NCBI GenBank assembly: GCA_027487815.1 | Contig: JAIYCW010000017.1 | Span: 310,001-374,000 of the forward strand | Length of the DNA: 64,000 nt | Source: Burkholderiales bacterium | GTDB taxonomy: Bacteria > Pseudomonadota > Gammaproteobacteria > Burkholderiales > Burkholderiaceae_E | Direction: 5' to 3' | Shown: piece by piece, positions 41,183 through 50,511 of the stretch | How the letters are laid out: the number at the start of each line of letters is the position of its first letter | Numbering within the stretch: the first letter of the stretch is position 1 | Program-made: the position numbers and the translations under genes | The notes under the pieces: model-generated | The model's database searches: none | The model's input: the letters and a program-made list of their open reading frames with translations, nothing else | Told to the model about the DNA's origin: nothing

Positions 41183-41478
41183 CAAAACTCACCCGTATCC
41201 GCGGCCGAAGCTGCCGACGTATCCAGGGGCGCCTCAAAGGTCTTGAGCATATCGCCCTCAAGAATCTTCACCTGTTGCTGGGCCTGGGTCAGGGTCGTGC
41301 GGCAGGATTTCACCAATTCGGCCCCACGCTTGTAGGCGGCCAGAGACTGTTCGAGGCTCAAATCACCTGATTCCATTTTCTGCACAAGTGCCTCCAGCTC
41401 GCGCATGGCCGTTTCAAAATCGGGCGGGTTTGCCTCCCCGGTGGATGGGGGCAAGGCGGCAGCGGAAGATTTGGCCAT
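41182..41478 (-). CDS. xseB: Exodeoxyribonuclease VII small subunit
   Basis: The product is 98 residues, slightly longer than usual because of a Ser/Ala/Pro-rich N-terminal tail. The conserved helix pair is FETAMRELEALVQKMESGDL and LEQSLAAYKRGAELVKSCR. XseB binds XseA to form the single-strand-specific nuclease. It is the first gene of the xseB-ispA-dxs operon and is divergent from the Rieske gene. Confidence 0.92.
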   Translation of the reverse strand: MAKSSAAALPPSTGEANPPDFETAMRELEALVQKMESGDLSLEQSLAAYKRGAELVKSCRTTLTQAQQQVKILEGDMLKTFEAPLDTSAASAADTGEF

Positions 41479-41615
41479 AGTCAGGTTTTGGAGAGAAATT
41501 CAATCAAAAACAAGATTTTAGACCCTAAGGCCTAGCGGCGGGGTGACCCAAATCCGAATTCGGGGTATCCTCCGGCCTCGATTTTTTCTGGGTGAACCAT
41601 TCAGGAGGAATGATT

Positions 41616-42716
41616 ATGTCGGATCTGGGTCGGCGCGAATTTTTGGTGCCAGCGAAGGCACAACTGCCGGTCTGGGCCTATTTTGATGAGGCCTTGTTTC
41701 ATCAAGAACAGGAAGTGCTCTTCAGGGCAGGCTCGGGCTATGTGGGCCACGAATTGATGGTTCCCGAGGTCGGGGACTATTTCAGCTTGCCTGCCGAGCG
41801 CCATGGCCGCCTGCTGGTGCGTAATGCCCGGGGGCTGGAAGTGCTGTCCAACGTCTGCCGCCATCGCCAGGCGCTGATGCTGCAGGGCAAGGGCAACACC
41901 GAAAACATTGTGTGCCCCCTGCACCGCTGGACCTACGATTTGCAGGGCAAACTGTTGGGCGCGCCGCATTTTGCCGAGCAACCCTGCCTGAACCTGAGCG
42001 CATCGCCCCTGCAAAACTGGAACGGCATGCTGTTTGGCGGAAAGCGCGATGTGGCTCGCGATCTGGCCAGCCTGGGCGTACGCGATGATCTGGATTTCTC
42101 CGGGCACAAGCTCGATCATGTCGAGATCCACGAGTGCTACTACAACTGGAAATCCTTCATTGAGGTGTATCTGGAGGATTACCACGTGGTTCCATTCCAT
42201 CCTGGTCTGGGCCAGTTTGTGAACTGTGACGATCTGCAGTGGGAATTCGGCGACCAATACTCTGTGCAAACCGTAGGCATCCACAAGTCCCTGGAGCGCC
42301 CCGGGACGCCCACCTACAAGAAATGGCACGACCAGATTTTGCGCATGGGCGCGGGCAAGCCGCCCAAATACGGCGCAATCTGGCTCACCTACTATCCCAA
42401 TGTGATGGTCGAGTGGTATCCGCATGTGCTGGTGATCTCGACCCTGATTCCGCGCGGGCCGCAACACACCACCAACATCGTGGAGTTTTACTACCCCGAG
42501 GAAATTGCGCTGTTCGAACCGGAATTCATCGCCGCCGAGCGGGCTGCGTACATGGAAACCTGCGCTGAGGATGACGAGATTGCGCTACGCATGGATGCCG
42601 GGCGCAAGGTATTGATGGACCGCGGCGTGAATGAGGTGGGTCCTTATCAAAGCCCCATGGAAGACGGCATGCTGCACTTTCATGAATACCTGCGCCGTGA
42701 GTTGCGCATCGATTGA
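41616..42716 (+). CDS. Rieske non-heme iron oxygenase, alpha-subunit type
   Basis: The product is 366 residues. The Rieske cluster ligands are C81-x-H83 and C100-x2-H103. The catalytic domain contains NWKSFIEVYLEDYHVVPFH, with candidate iron ligands H190 and H195. Proteins of this form hydroxylate aromatic rings or demethylate amines such as betaine. No reductase or ferredoxin gene is adjacent, so electrons must come from elsewhere. The ATG at 41616 has AGGAGG at optimal distance; a GTG at 41592 is less likely. A 10-bp palindrome (CCGAATTCGG, 41554-41563) lies upstream and could be an operator. The substrate is unknown. Confidence 0.85.
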   Translation: MSDLGRREFLVPAKAQLPVWAYFDEALFHQEQEVLFRAGSGYVGHELMVPEVGDYFSLPAERHGRLLVRNARGLEVLSNVCRHRQALMLQGKGNTENIVCPLHRWTYDLQGKLLGAPHFAEQPCLNLSASPLQNWNGMLFGGKRDVARDLASLGVRDDLDFSGHKLDHVEIHECYYNWKSFIEVYLEDYHVVPFHPGLGQFVNCDDLQWEFGDQYSVQTVGIHKSLERPGTPTYKKWHDQILRMGAGKPPKYGAIWLTYYPNVMVEWYPHVLVISTLIPRGPQHTTNIVEFYYPEEIALFEPEFIAAERAAYMETCAEDDEIALRMDAGRKVLMDRGVNEVGPYQSPMEDGMLHFHEYLRRELRID

Positions 42717-43618
42717 CTGAAGCCGGTGCCAGGTTCACCCCGCGAACCCGAGCAGCCTTGTGGATGCTTGCGGCAGCGCTGTGCTTTGCCCTGATGGGCG
42801 CAGTCGTGAAAGGTGTCGGGCCGAGGTATAGCAGCTTCGAGCTGCTTGCCTTTCGGGGTTTGGTTGGCATGATCATCCTGAGCTTCTGGATCATCCGCAC
42901 CGGCCGCAGTTTAGCCACCGAACATGCTGGCGCGCACCTGAGCCGATCGCTGGTTGGCACGGTTTCCGTGATTGCGTTTTTCTACTCGCTCGTGCATCTG
43001 CCGCTGGCCACCTCGCTCACCCTGAACTACACCTCGCCGCTTTTTATCACCACATTTTTGCTGGTCACCGGAGCGATGGGGCGCACCCAGCGGTGGCGCT
43101 ACCTGCTGCCGATTCTTGCAGGCTTCATAGGTGTCGTCCTGATCCTGCAGCCCACGCTGGCGCGTGAAGACCTCTGGGGCCTTGCCGCGGGCTTAAGCGG
43201 AGGCGCAACCGGCGCAGCCGCTTATATGTTGGTGAAAGCGCTAGGACGCCGTGGCGAGCCTGAGTGGCGGGTCGTATTTTATTTCTCGCTCACCAACGCG
43301 GTGGTCGGCATAACCCTGGCCAGCATTACCGGCTGGCATCGCCTCACCGCGCCTGATCTTGGGCTGATCGTATTGATTGGCATGCTGGCACTTGCCGGCC
43401 AACTCATGATGACCCGCGCTTATGGTCAGGGTCGCACCTTGGTCGCCGCGGCCCTGCAATACAGTGGCATTGTGTTTGCTTCAGTCATCGGTTTGCTGTG
43501 GTTTGGCGAGCGACTTGATACGCTGGAAATCTTCGGCATCATGGTCATCGCAGCCAGCGGCCTGGCAGCCACCCTGCTTTCGCATCGGCAAGACCAGCAA
43601 TCCACCCAAAACTCCTAA
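42713..43618 (+). CDS. EamA/DMT-family transporter
   Basis: The product is 301 residues with about ten hydrophobic segments arranged as two EamA repeats (for example LAAALCFALMGAVVKG in the first and AAGLSGGATGAAAYMLV in the second). It is a probable metabolite exporter or permease. The TTG start overlaps the Rieske stop by four bases (TTGACTGA context), so the two genes are likely translated together. It might move the substrate or product of that oxygenase. Confidence 0.85.
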   Translation: MTEAGARFTPRTRAALWMLAAALCFALMGAVVKGVGPRYSSFELLAFRGLVGMIILSFWIIRTGRSLATEHAGAHLSRSLVGTVSVIAFFYSLVHLPLATSLTLNYTSPLFITTFLLVTGAMGRTQRWRYLLPILAGFIGVVLILQPTLAREDLWGLAAGLSGGATGAAAYMLVKALGRRGEPEWRVVFYFSLTNAVVGITLASITGWHRLTAPDLGLIVLIGMLALAGQLMMTRAYGQGRTLVAAALQYSGIVFASVIGLLWFGERLDTLEIFGIMVIAASGLAATLLSHRQDQQSTQNS

Positions 43619-43628
43619 GGAAAGTGCC

Positions 43629-44486
43629 ATGCATAGCGATCTGTTTAGCGATCTGATCAGTGCTCAAGAGTTGGCTACCATGCTCGATGATGTGGTGCTG
43701 GTAGATGCCCGTCACGATCTGGCGAAGCCGGAAGCGGGATACGCCGGGTATCTCGCAACCCACATTCCGACTGCGCATTTCCTTCATCAGGATCGCGACC
43801 TGGCAGGCAACAAGACGGGTCGTAACGGCCGCCACCCATTGCCATCAGCAGATAGCCTCGCGCAAACCCTGCGCAGCCTGGGCTTGGTGCCAGGCAAGCA
43901 ATTGGTGGTGTACGACACCGCAGGCGGCGCATTTGCCGCCCGGCTGTGGTGGCTGGCGCGATGGCTCGGCCATGAACCAGTTGCTGTGCTTGACGGCGGC
44001 TTGGCGGCCTGGGAAGCGCTCAAACTGCCGATGACTGATGCTGTGCCTGCCCGCCTGGCTGAAGCCTCAAGCGAGCGTTTCGGCCCGGCCCTTGAAGCCC
44101 CGAAGCTTGCCGATGAGGTGCTGGCCCAACTCGGCTCGCCCGCGCAAACCGTCGTGGACGCTCGGGCAGCAGAACGCTACCGGGGCGAAGTCGAGCCGCT
44201 CGATCCCGTAGCAGGTCATATTCCGGGTGCGCTGAATCGCCCGTTTGTTACAAATCTGCGCCCCGATGGACGCTTCAAGCCCGCTCCAGTGTTGCGCGCC
44301 GAGTTTCTTGCGCTGCTTGGTGATCGCCCCCTGAGCAGCATCGTGCATCAGTGTGGATCCGGCGTGACTGCTTGCCACAACATGCTCGCGATGCATGCTG
44401 CAGGCTTGGAAGGCACTCACCTGTATGCCGGAAGCTGGAGCGAGTGGTGCAGCGATCCGGCCCGACCGGTGGAGAAAACCGCCTAG
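43629..44486 (+). CDS. sseA: 3-mercaptopyruvate/thiosulfate sulfurtransferase
   Basis: The product is 285 residues with two rhodanese domains. The active-site loop in the second domain is C242-GSGVTA, the form typical of mercaptopyruvate sulfurtransferases (CGSGVTA) rather than the CRKGVTA thiosulfate type. GHIPGALNRPF and LDGGLAAWEA are also conserved. An AAGGAAAG site precedes the ATG, 10 bases after the EamA stop. It transfers sulfur from mercaptopyruvate to a thiol or cyanide. Confidence 0.9.
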   Translation: MHSDLFSDLISAQELATMLDDVVLVDARHDLAKPEAGYAGYLATHIPTAHFLHQDRDLAGNKTGRNGRHPLPSADSLAQTLRSLGLVPGKQLVVYDTAGGAFAARLWWLARWLGHEPVAVLDGGLAAWEALKLPMTDAVPARLAEASSERFGPALEAPKLADEVLAQLGSPAQTVVDARAAERYRGEVEPLDPVAGHIPGALNRPFVTNLRPDGRFKPAPVLRAEFLALLGDRPLSSIVHQCGSGVTACHNMLAMHAAGLEGTHLYAGSWSEWCSDPARPVEKTA

Positions 44487-44524
44487 GGTCTCGTCGCGAT
44501 CCTGGAGTCGGCCTGAGCCAAGCC

Positions 44525-45301
44525 TCAGTGGGCGTGTAGCAACGCAGAAATTGCAGCCATCACACCGATACCCAGCGCAAGCAAACCGAGCTGCACCATC
44601 GATTGCTTTGTCTTGCGCTGGCGTTGCATATCCGGCACTAAATCGGCCAAGGCAATATAGATAAAGCTGGCTGCCGCCACCATCACCGCATAGGGCAAAA
44701 ACTCGCGGGTGGCTTGCAAAGCGAAATAGCCCACAACGCCGCCCAATATCGCTGCTGCACCAGCAAGCGCATTAAACAAAAATGCTCGTGAGCGCGAGTA
44801 CCCGGCATTGAGCAGCACGATGAAATCTCCCACTTCCTGGGGAATTTCATGAGCCACAATCGCAACCGTTGTCATCCATCCAAGCAAGGGGTCGGTCAGA
44901 AAAGCACCTGCGATCAATACCCCGTCGACGAAGTTATGGATCGAATCGCCCACCAGAATCAGCATGCCGCCTGGGCCGGCCTCATGCTCATCATGGCCAT
45001 GATGATGATCATGCCCGTCGCCTTCGTGATGATGGCTATGGCGCAGAATCGCAAACTTTTCCAGCAGAAAAAACCCGACAATCCCCAAAAGCAAGGTCCA
45101 TGCAAGCGCATGGAAATCCGCGCCGGATTCGAAGGCCTCCGGCAGCATATGCAAGATCGCAGTGCCGAGCAAAAACCCGGCTGACAAGCTCACCAGATGC
45201 TGCACCAATCTGGCCAGAACATCCATGGAAAGCCACGCCGCCACCATCAAACTCAACACACCACCAGTCGTGGTGGCCATCACAATCAACAGTAAGGTCA
45301 T
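44525..45301 (-). CDS. ZIP-family divalent metal transporter
   Basis: The product is 258 residues with about eight membrane segments. A cytoplasmic His-rich loop ([20 protein letters not shown]) is followed by the metal-site helices with [11 protein letters not shown] and [14 protein letters not shown], which are diagnostic of ZIP proteins. It probably imports zinc or iron. The start overlaps the dienelactone hydrolase stop (ATGA), so the two form an operon. Confidence 0.92.
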   Translation of the reverse strand: MTLLLIVMATTTGGVLSLMVAAWLSMDVLARLVQHLVSLSAGFLLGTAILHMLPEAFESGADFHALAWTLLLGIVGFFLLEKFAILRHSHHHEGDGHDHHHGHDEHEAGPGGMLILVGDSIHNFVDGVLIAGAFLTDPLLGWMTTVAIVAHEIPQEVGDFIVLLNAGYSRSRAFLFNALAGAAAILGGVVGYFALQATREFLPYAVMVAAASFIYIALADLVPDMQRQRKTKQSMVQLGLLALGIGVMAAISALLHAH

Positions 45302-46236
45302 GCCGCGCCGTGTGCCTTCAGCCAGGCCAAACAGCGACGCCAGCCGTCGTCGGCCGCTTCTTTTCGATAGCTCGGGCGATAGTCCGCATGGAAAGCGTGG
45401 GGGGCCTCCGGATACACCACAAACTGCGATGCTTGCGAAGCCTTGCTGCCAAATGAAAGCCGCGTCTTCATCTCTTCGACCGTGCTAAGAGGAATGCCGT
45501 CATCGCGCCCACCATAAAGGCCCAGCACGGGCGCATTAAGCTTCTCGGCAATATCCATCGGATGGAACGGATTGGTGGGTAACACGGTGCTCATCAGGCG
45601 GCCATACCAGGCCACTCCCGCCTTCAGATCCTTGTTGTGGGCGCTGTAGAGCCAGGTGATCCGCCCGCCCCAGCAAAAGCCAGTGATCGCAGTGCGCTTG
45701 AGATCGCCACGTTGTCCAGCAGCCCAACGCAAGCTCGCATCAAGATCGGCCATCACCTGGGCATCGGGCACCTTGCTCACCACATTGGCAAACAATTCGG
45801 GAATCGAGGTGTACTGCGCAGCATTGCCCTGCCGGGCAAATAGCTCCGGAGCAATCGCCAGATACCCTTGTTTGGCAAACCGCCTGGCCACATCCTTGAT
45901 GTGTTCATGCACGCCGAAAATCTCCTGCACCACCAGAATCACCGGCAAGCTAGTGCCCGTCGCTGGCGCCGCGACATAAGCCGGCATGTCACCACCGGCC
46001 ACCGGAATCTTCACCTCACCCGCCTGCAATCCCTGCGTATCGGTGGTGACCACCTGCGCGAGCAAATCCCCGCTGGGCACTACGCTTGCGGCAAATCCGC
46101 CTGCCAGGGAGCCCAGCATGAACCCGCGCCTGGCTAAAGGCCCGCCCCTCAAACTTTGCACTTCAGCCTGCACGCTGCTCACCAGCTCCGCAGTGCTTAG
46201 ACCATCTATCGCAGACTGGGCAGGTACGGAAGTCAT
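45298..46236 (-). CDS. Dienelactone hydrolase-family protein with Tat-like signal
   Basis: The product is 312 residues. The catalytic nucleophile lies in TGFCWGGR (Cys), with the Asp in GGRDDGIP and the His in APHAFHADY, as in dienelactone hydrolases. The N-terminal 50 residues carry [17 protein letters not shown], a twin-arginine-like stretch followed by a hydrophobic segment, suggesting export as a folded protein. The ATG at 46236 has an AAGGA site; a longer start at 46278 is unsupported. It heads an operon with the ZIP gene and is divergent from the propeller gene. Confidence 0.88.
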   Translation of the reverse strand: MTSVPAQSAIDGLSTAELVSSVQAEVQSLRGGPLARRGFMLGSLAGGFAASVVPSGDLLAQVVTTDTQGLQAGEVKIPVAGGDMPAYVAAPATGTSLPVILVVQEIFGVHEHIKDVARRFAKQGYLAIAPELFARQGNAAQYTSIPELFANVVSKVPDAQVMADLDASLRWAAGQRGDLKRTAITGFCWGGRITWLYSAHNKDLKAGVAWYGRLMSTVLPTNPFHPMDIAEKLNAPVLGLYGGRDDGIPLSTVEEMKTRLSFGSKASQASQFVVYPEAPHAFHADYRPSYRKEAADDGWRRCLAWLKAHGAA

Positions 46237-46335
46237 GGGGGAATCCTTGAGGTTAGGCGTGAGGTTCAGCGTGCGCAAGGCAGGATGCTTGCAACGGACC
46301 CGTCATAATAGCAAGCTGCTTTACAGGACCTGATC

Positions 46336-47337
46336 ATGCGAACGCCCACCTCAATATCAACCGCCCGTTGTTTTATGCGCAAAGCTGTAAACAGGTTCGC
46401 GCGATTTGCTGCCGGAGTGCTTGTTGTTGGCACGATGCTCGCGCCGGGTGGCGTATCCGCGCAATGGGCCTATGTCCCCAATGAAAAATCGGGCTCGATC
46501 AGCGTGATTGATACGCGCACCGATCAGGTGGTCCGCACGCTGCAAGTCGGCGGCGTGCCCCGGGGCATTGCGATTTCAGCCGATGGCTCCACCCTTTACA
46601 TCACAGACGCCTCCCGCAGTGCGTTGCAAGTGATTGCCACGAGCGATGGCCGGGTCCTTGCAAGTATTACGGTGGGTGATTCGCCAGAGGGTGTTTACCT
46701 TTCACCTGACGGCCGACTCGCGGCGGTGGCGGTTGAAAAAAAGAACTCAGTGGTTTTTGTGGACACCCAGCGCAGGTTAGTTGAGTTCGAGGTAAAAACC
46801 CGTGGCGATAACCCGGAGCATCCGGTGTTCAGCCCGGATGGGCGCTGGGTCTACGTTGGTGCCGAGGATGCGAAACAGGTCGATGTGATTGAGGTTGCAC
46901 AACGGCGGCAGAGCCACGAGATTGCCGTTGGAATGCGCCCCAGAGGCACTGTGTTTAGCCCGGATGGCCAGTTCGCTTATGTCGCCTGCGAGATCGACAA
47001 CCTGCTGGTAAAGATCGAGGTGGCCAAACATGCAGCCATCGCGCAGGTGAAAGTTGGTCAACGTGCCAATGGTGTAATCATCAGCCCCAATGGGCAGCAA
47101 GTTTATGTGAGCAATGGCGAAGGTTCTGTTTCGGTAGTCAATGCTCAATCGATGCAGGTCGAGCACACCATTGCGGTCGGGCGCCGGCCCTGGAATATGG
47201 CCTTGTCACCTGATGCGAGCAAACTTTATGTGGCCAACGGGCGCAGTAACTCAGTTAGCGTCATTGATACCGCCACCCGCACCAAAATTCGCGATATTGA
47301 AGTGCAAGAATTGCCCTGGGGCGTCGTGGTGCGTTAG
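46336..47337 (+). CDS. Periplasmic YVTN-repeat beta-propeller protein
   Basis: The product is 333 residues. A signal peptide (RFAAGVLVVGTMLAPGGVSAQ) is followed by about seven YVTN-type repeats such as WAYVPNEKSGSISVIDTRT, LYITDASRSALQVIAT and LYVANGRSNSVSVIDTAT. It resembles the propeller proteins linked to PQQ-dependent alcohol catabolism, but no PQQ dehydrogenase gene is nearby. A CAGGA site seven bases before the ATG supports this start. Confidence 0.85.
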   Translation: MRTPTSISTARCFMRKAVNRFARFAAGVLVVGTMLAPGGVSAQWAYVPNEKSGSISVIDTRTDQVVRTLQVGGVPRGIAISADGSTLYITDASRSALQVIATSDGRVLASITVGDSPEGVYLSPDGRLAAVAVEKKNSVVFVDTQRRLVEFEVKTRGDNPEHPVFSPDGRWVYVGAEDAKQVDVIEVAQRRQSHEIAVGMRPRGTVFSPDGQFAYVACEIDNLLVKIEVAKHAAIAQVKVGQRANGVIISPNGQQVYVSNGEGSVSVVNAQSMQVEHTIAVGRRPWNMALSPDASKLYVANGRSNSVSVIDTATRTKIRDIEVQELPWGVVVR

Positions 47338-47355
47338 GCCTGCAACCCGGGCGGC

Positions 47356-47862
47356 TTAGGCGTTAAGGGTAATCAGCTTTACGGCTTTTGCGACCACCTG
47401 GTCCAGCGGCACTGCCACATCGATTTCATAAGCGCTGGCATCAAAGGCCTCCAGTGTGGCGAACTGGCTGTCGAGCAGGCTGGCTGGCATATACCGATGC
47501 TTGCGCGCCTGCATACGCTCAAAAAGAATCTCGCGCTCACCCTTCAGATGCACAAAGCGCAAGGTAGGTAAACCACGACCCAGAATTTCGCGGTACTTCA
47601 CCTTGAGCGCCGAACAAGCCAGGACCACCGAGTGCCCTTGCATGGCCTGTTCGCGCATCAGCTCGTTCAGGCGACCCAGCCAGGGCGCACGATCTTCATC
47701 ATTGAGTGACTGACCAGAGCGCATCTTCGCCACATTGGCCTCGGGATGGAAATCATCACCATCGAAAAACTGCGCGCCCAAATGATTGGCCAGCGCCTGG
47801 CCCACACTGGTTTTGCCACAGCCCGAAACCCCTGCAATGACCAAAAGCATCGGCGCTACCAT
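47356..47862 (-). CDS. gntK: Gluconokinase
   Basis: The product is 168 residues. The P-loop is AGVSGCGKTSVG, followed by FDGDDFHPEANVAKM, PWLGRLN and RKHRYMPASLLDSQFATLE, as in GntK. It phosphorylates gluconate to 6-phosphogluconate. The ATG at 47862 is used; a TTG at 47874 would overlap the upstream stop as TTGA. It is the second gene of a pair with the hydroxyacid dehydrogenase. Confidence 0.92.
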   Translation of the reverse strand: MVAPMLLVIAGVSGCGKTSVGQALANHLGAQFFDGDDFHPEANVAKMRSGQSLNDEDRAPWLGRLNELMREQAMQGHSVVLACSALKVKYREILGRGLPTLRFVHLKGEREILFERMQARKHRYMPASLLDSQFATLEAFDASAYEIDVAVPLDQVVAKAVKLITLNA

Positions 47863-47870
47863 GACCGCGC

Positions 47871-48812
47871 TCAAACCACCGGAGTCAACAAAGGCCGACC
47901 GGCAAACCAGGCGGCCAGGTTATCGCGCACCAACTGGCCCATCGCCCGGCGGGTTTGATGCGTGCCCGAAGCATGATGCGGCTGCAAAACCACATTCTCC
48001 AGCGTAAAGAAGGCTTCATTGATATTGGGCTCATTGTCAAACACATCCAGGCCCGCACCACCCAACTCACCTGCTTGAAGCATTTTGAGCAACACAGGCT
48101 CATCAATCGTGCTGCCGCGAGACACGTTAACCACCACCCCCTGAGGCCCCAAGGCCCGCAGCACTTCTTCATTGATGATCCGGCGGGTGCCCGCACCTCC
48201 AGCCAGCGCCACCACCAGCGCTTCCACTTCGCCCGCCAGCGCCAGCGGCGTCGGGTACCAGCGATAGGTGACGTCAGCTTTTTTCCCCCGGGCGCTGTAG
48301 GCGATCTGGCAGCCAAAGGCCTCCAGTCGATGAGCAATCGCCGCACCAATGCGACCCAGCCCCACAATTCCCACACGCTTGCCACGAAGACTCTGGGTAA
48401 GTGGCATCGGCCCCGCTTTCCAATGACCCAGCCGCACGTGCTGATCGCCCTGCGGGATCCGGCGCCACAAGCCCAGCAGCAATGCCACACCCATATCCGC
48501 CACATCATCGGTAAGCACATCGGGGGTGTTGGTGACCCGAATGCCCCGCTCACGCGCGGCTTCAAGGTCAATTGCATCGACTCCCACCCCATAGCAGGCA
48601 ATAAGCTTCAGTTCCGGAAGCTGCTCCATGAGCGCACGGCTGGCACCCAGATGGCCTGAGGTCGCAATCGCCTGCACCCGGGGCGCTATTTCCGCCACCA
48701 ATTGCGCCGGATCTGAGGCTTCCCAGTAGTGATGCATTTGATAGCTTTGTGCCAACGGCTGCATATCCCAGCTTGGATACGGCCCCATCAGCAATACTTC
48801 GGGTTGATTCAT
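47871..48812 (-). CDS. D-isomer 2-hydroxyacid dehydrogenase (2-ketogluconate/hydroxypyruvate reductase type)
   Basis: The product is 313 residues. The NAD(P) fold has VGIVGLGRIGAAIAHRL, and catalytic Arg, Glu and His lie in NVSRGSTID, DVFDNEPN and LQPHHASGT. Related enzymes reduce hydroxypyruvate, glyoxylate or 2-ketogluconate. The adjacent gluconokinase favours a 2-ketogluconate role: reduce it to gluconate, then phosphorylate. It is divergent from pgi. Confidence 0.88.
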   Translation of the reverse strand: MNQPEVLLMGPYPSWDMQPLAQSYQMHHYWEASDPAQLVAEIAPRVQAIATSGHLGASRALMEQLPELKLIACYGVGVDAIDLEAARERGIRVTNTPDVLTDDVADMGVALLLGLWRRIPQGDQHVRLGHWKAGPMPLTQSLRGKRVGIVGLGRIGAAIAHRLEAFGCQIAYSARGKKADVTYRWYPTPLALAGEVEALVVALAGGAGTRRIINEEVLRALGPQGVVVNVSRGSTIDEPVLLKMLQAGELGGAGLDVFDNEPNINEAFFTLENVVLQPHHASGTHQTRRAMGQLVRDNLAAWFAGRPLLTPVV

Positions 48813-48918
48813 GATCTATCGACTTGTAACGGGAATGGTGTAGAAATGCAGGCAAATGTCATGTGGGCAATCGCGCACATGGTGTAAGGTAAACCGGAAC
48901 TATAGCGGTATTTGGCCC

Positions 48919-50511
48919 ATGACGACCCTCCCTCCCACTGCCTCCTCTGCCCCCGATCCTTTGCTGCATGCCAACCGGCTTGCAGCGGCATCTCTCAATA
49001 CCCTGTTTTCCACGGATGCGGCACGGGCCCAGCGCTTTAGCCTCAGGGCCTGCGCAATGTTGTTCGACTATTCCAAACAACATCTTGATGAGGCTGCGCG
49101 GCAGGCCCTGCTCGATTGGGCCAACGAAACACATCTGACCGCCAAAACCCGTGAGTTGTTTGACGGTTTGCCAGTCAATCCATCAGAAGGTCGTGCCGCA
49201 CTGCATATGCTGTGCCGAGCTCCCGCATCCAGCATGGGGATGTTTGGCGCTAGCGCGCAGGCCCGGCTGAGCGAGTTTTGTCAGCAACGCGAAGCCATGT
49301 TGCAGCTTGCTCGCCAAATCAGGGATCGCGAGCTGGTATCTGCGAGTGGGCTGCCGCTTGATCAAATGGTGCATGTCGGCATTGGCGGCTCGGATTTGGG
49401 GCCGGCGATGGTAGTGCAGGCACTGCAACACGAACACACAGGGCCTGAAGTTCGATTTTTAAGCAATGTGGATGGGGCAGCTCTCGAACACACGCTTCGC
49501 GGGCTCAATGCGCGCCGCACTTTGCTGGCGATCACCTCCAAAACATTTACCACCTTGGAAACCATGCTCAACGCCCGGGCCATCATCGACTGGATGGCTC
49601 AGGAAAGTGGCTGCACGGTGGCCCAGATCATCGCAAGCCAGGTTGTCGGGATCACTGCAAGCCCTTCGACCGCTGCCGAGTTTGGTATTCCTGCAAATCG
49701 CACGTTGTGCTTTGACACTACCGTCGGCGGCCGCTTTTCACTGTGGTCCTCGGTGGGCTTGCCCATCGCGGTAGCGCTTGGCCCTGAACAATTCGAGGCG
49801 CTGCTGGCAGGCGCGCATAGCGTTGACCAGCATGTATTATCGACCAAGGGGTCTGAAAACCTGCCGCTTATGATGGCCTTGATCGGTTGCTGGAACGCGA
49901 CCTTTATGCAGCGCCGCTCCCAAGCTGTGGTGCCGTATGCCCAGGCGCTTGCACGCTTGCCTGCATACCTTCAGCAATTGGAGATGGAGAGCAATGGCAA
50001 ATCAGTAGAGGTGGATGGGACGCCTGCGCAATCCACCTGCCCTGTCATTTGGGGCGAGCCAGGGACCAATGGCCAGCATGCGTTCTTTCAAATGTTGCAT
50101 CAGGGCACCGATGTGATCCCGGTGGATTTTATTGCCGCACGTGAAGCCCGCCATCCTTTCACCGAGCATCACCGTTGGCTGCTGGCTAATTGCCTGGCGC
50201 AGTCACGCGCGTTGATGGTTGGCGCTGATGCGCAGGATCCCCACAAACGCATACTTGGAAACAGGCCAAGCACCACATTGTTGATGCCGCGTCTGGATGC
50301 TCATGCCTTGGGCGCATTGATCGCCGCTTACGAATTCAAGGTGATTTATCAGGCCATGCTGTGGGGTATCAATCCCTTCGATCAGTGGGCGGTCGAACTT
50401 GGCAAATCGATTGCCAGGGATGTGGAAACTGCGCTGCGAGCCCCGGCAAGTGCCCATGGTCTGGATGGCTCCACCGCACTGCTACTTAGCGCGATTCATT
50501 CCAATTCATGA
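48919..50511 (+). CDS. pgi: Glucose-6-phosphate isomerase
   Basis: The product is 530 residues. The signatures are VGIGGSDLGPAMV, VGGRFSLWSSVGLPIAV, MESNGKSV and WGEPGTNGQHAFFQ, with the catalytic Lys region near EFKVIYQAMLWGINPFDQW. It interconverts glucose and fructose 6-phosphates. The ATG at 48919 fits the family N-terminus better than the longer frame from 48856. Its stop overlaps the start of the LysR gene by four bases. Confidence 0.95.
   Translation: MTTLPPTASSAPDPLLHANRLAAASLNTLFSTDAARAQRFSLRACAMLFDYSKQHLDEAARQALLDWANETHLTAKTRELFDGLPVNPSEGRAALHMLCRAPASSMGMFGASAQARLSEFCQQREAMLQLARQIRDRELVSASGLPLDQMVHVGIGGSDLGPAMVVQALQHEHTGPEVRFLSNVDGAALEHTLRGLNARRTLLAITSKTFTTLETMLNARAIIDWMAQESGCTVAQIIASQVVGITASPSTAAEFGIPANRTLCFDTTVGGRFSLWSSVGLPIAVALGPEQFEALLAGAHSVDQHVLSTKGSENLPLMMALIGCWNATFMQRRSQAVVPYAQALARLPAYLQQLEMESNGKSVEVDGTPAQSTCPVIWGEPGTNGQHAFFQMLHQGTDVIPVDFIAAREARHPFTEHHRWLLANCLAQSRALMVGADAQDPHKRILGNRPSTTLLMPRLDAHALGALIAAYEFKVIYQAMLWGINPFDQWAVELGKSIARDVETALRAPASAHGLDGSTALLLSAIHSNS

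Noticed and set aside
40166-41335. Plus-strand frame of 389 codons
   Set aside because: Antisense to ispA, dxs and xseB, whose proteins carry clear enzyme motifs.
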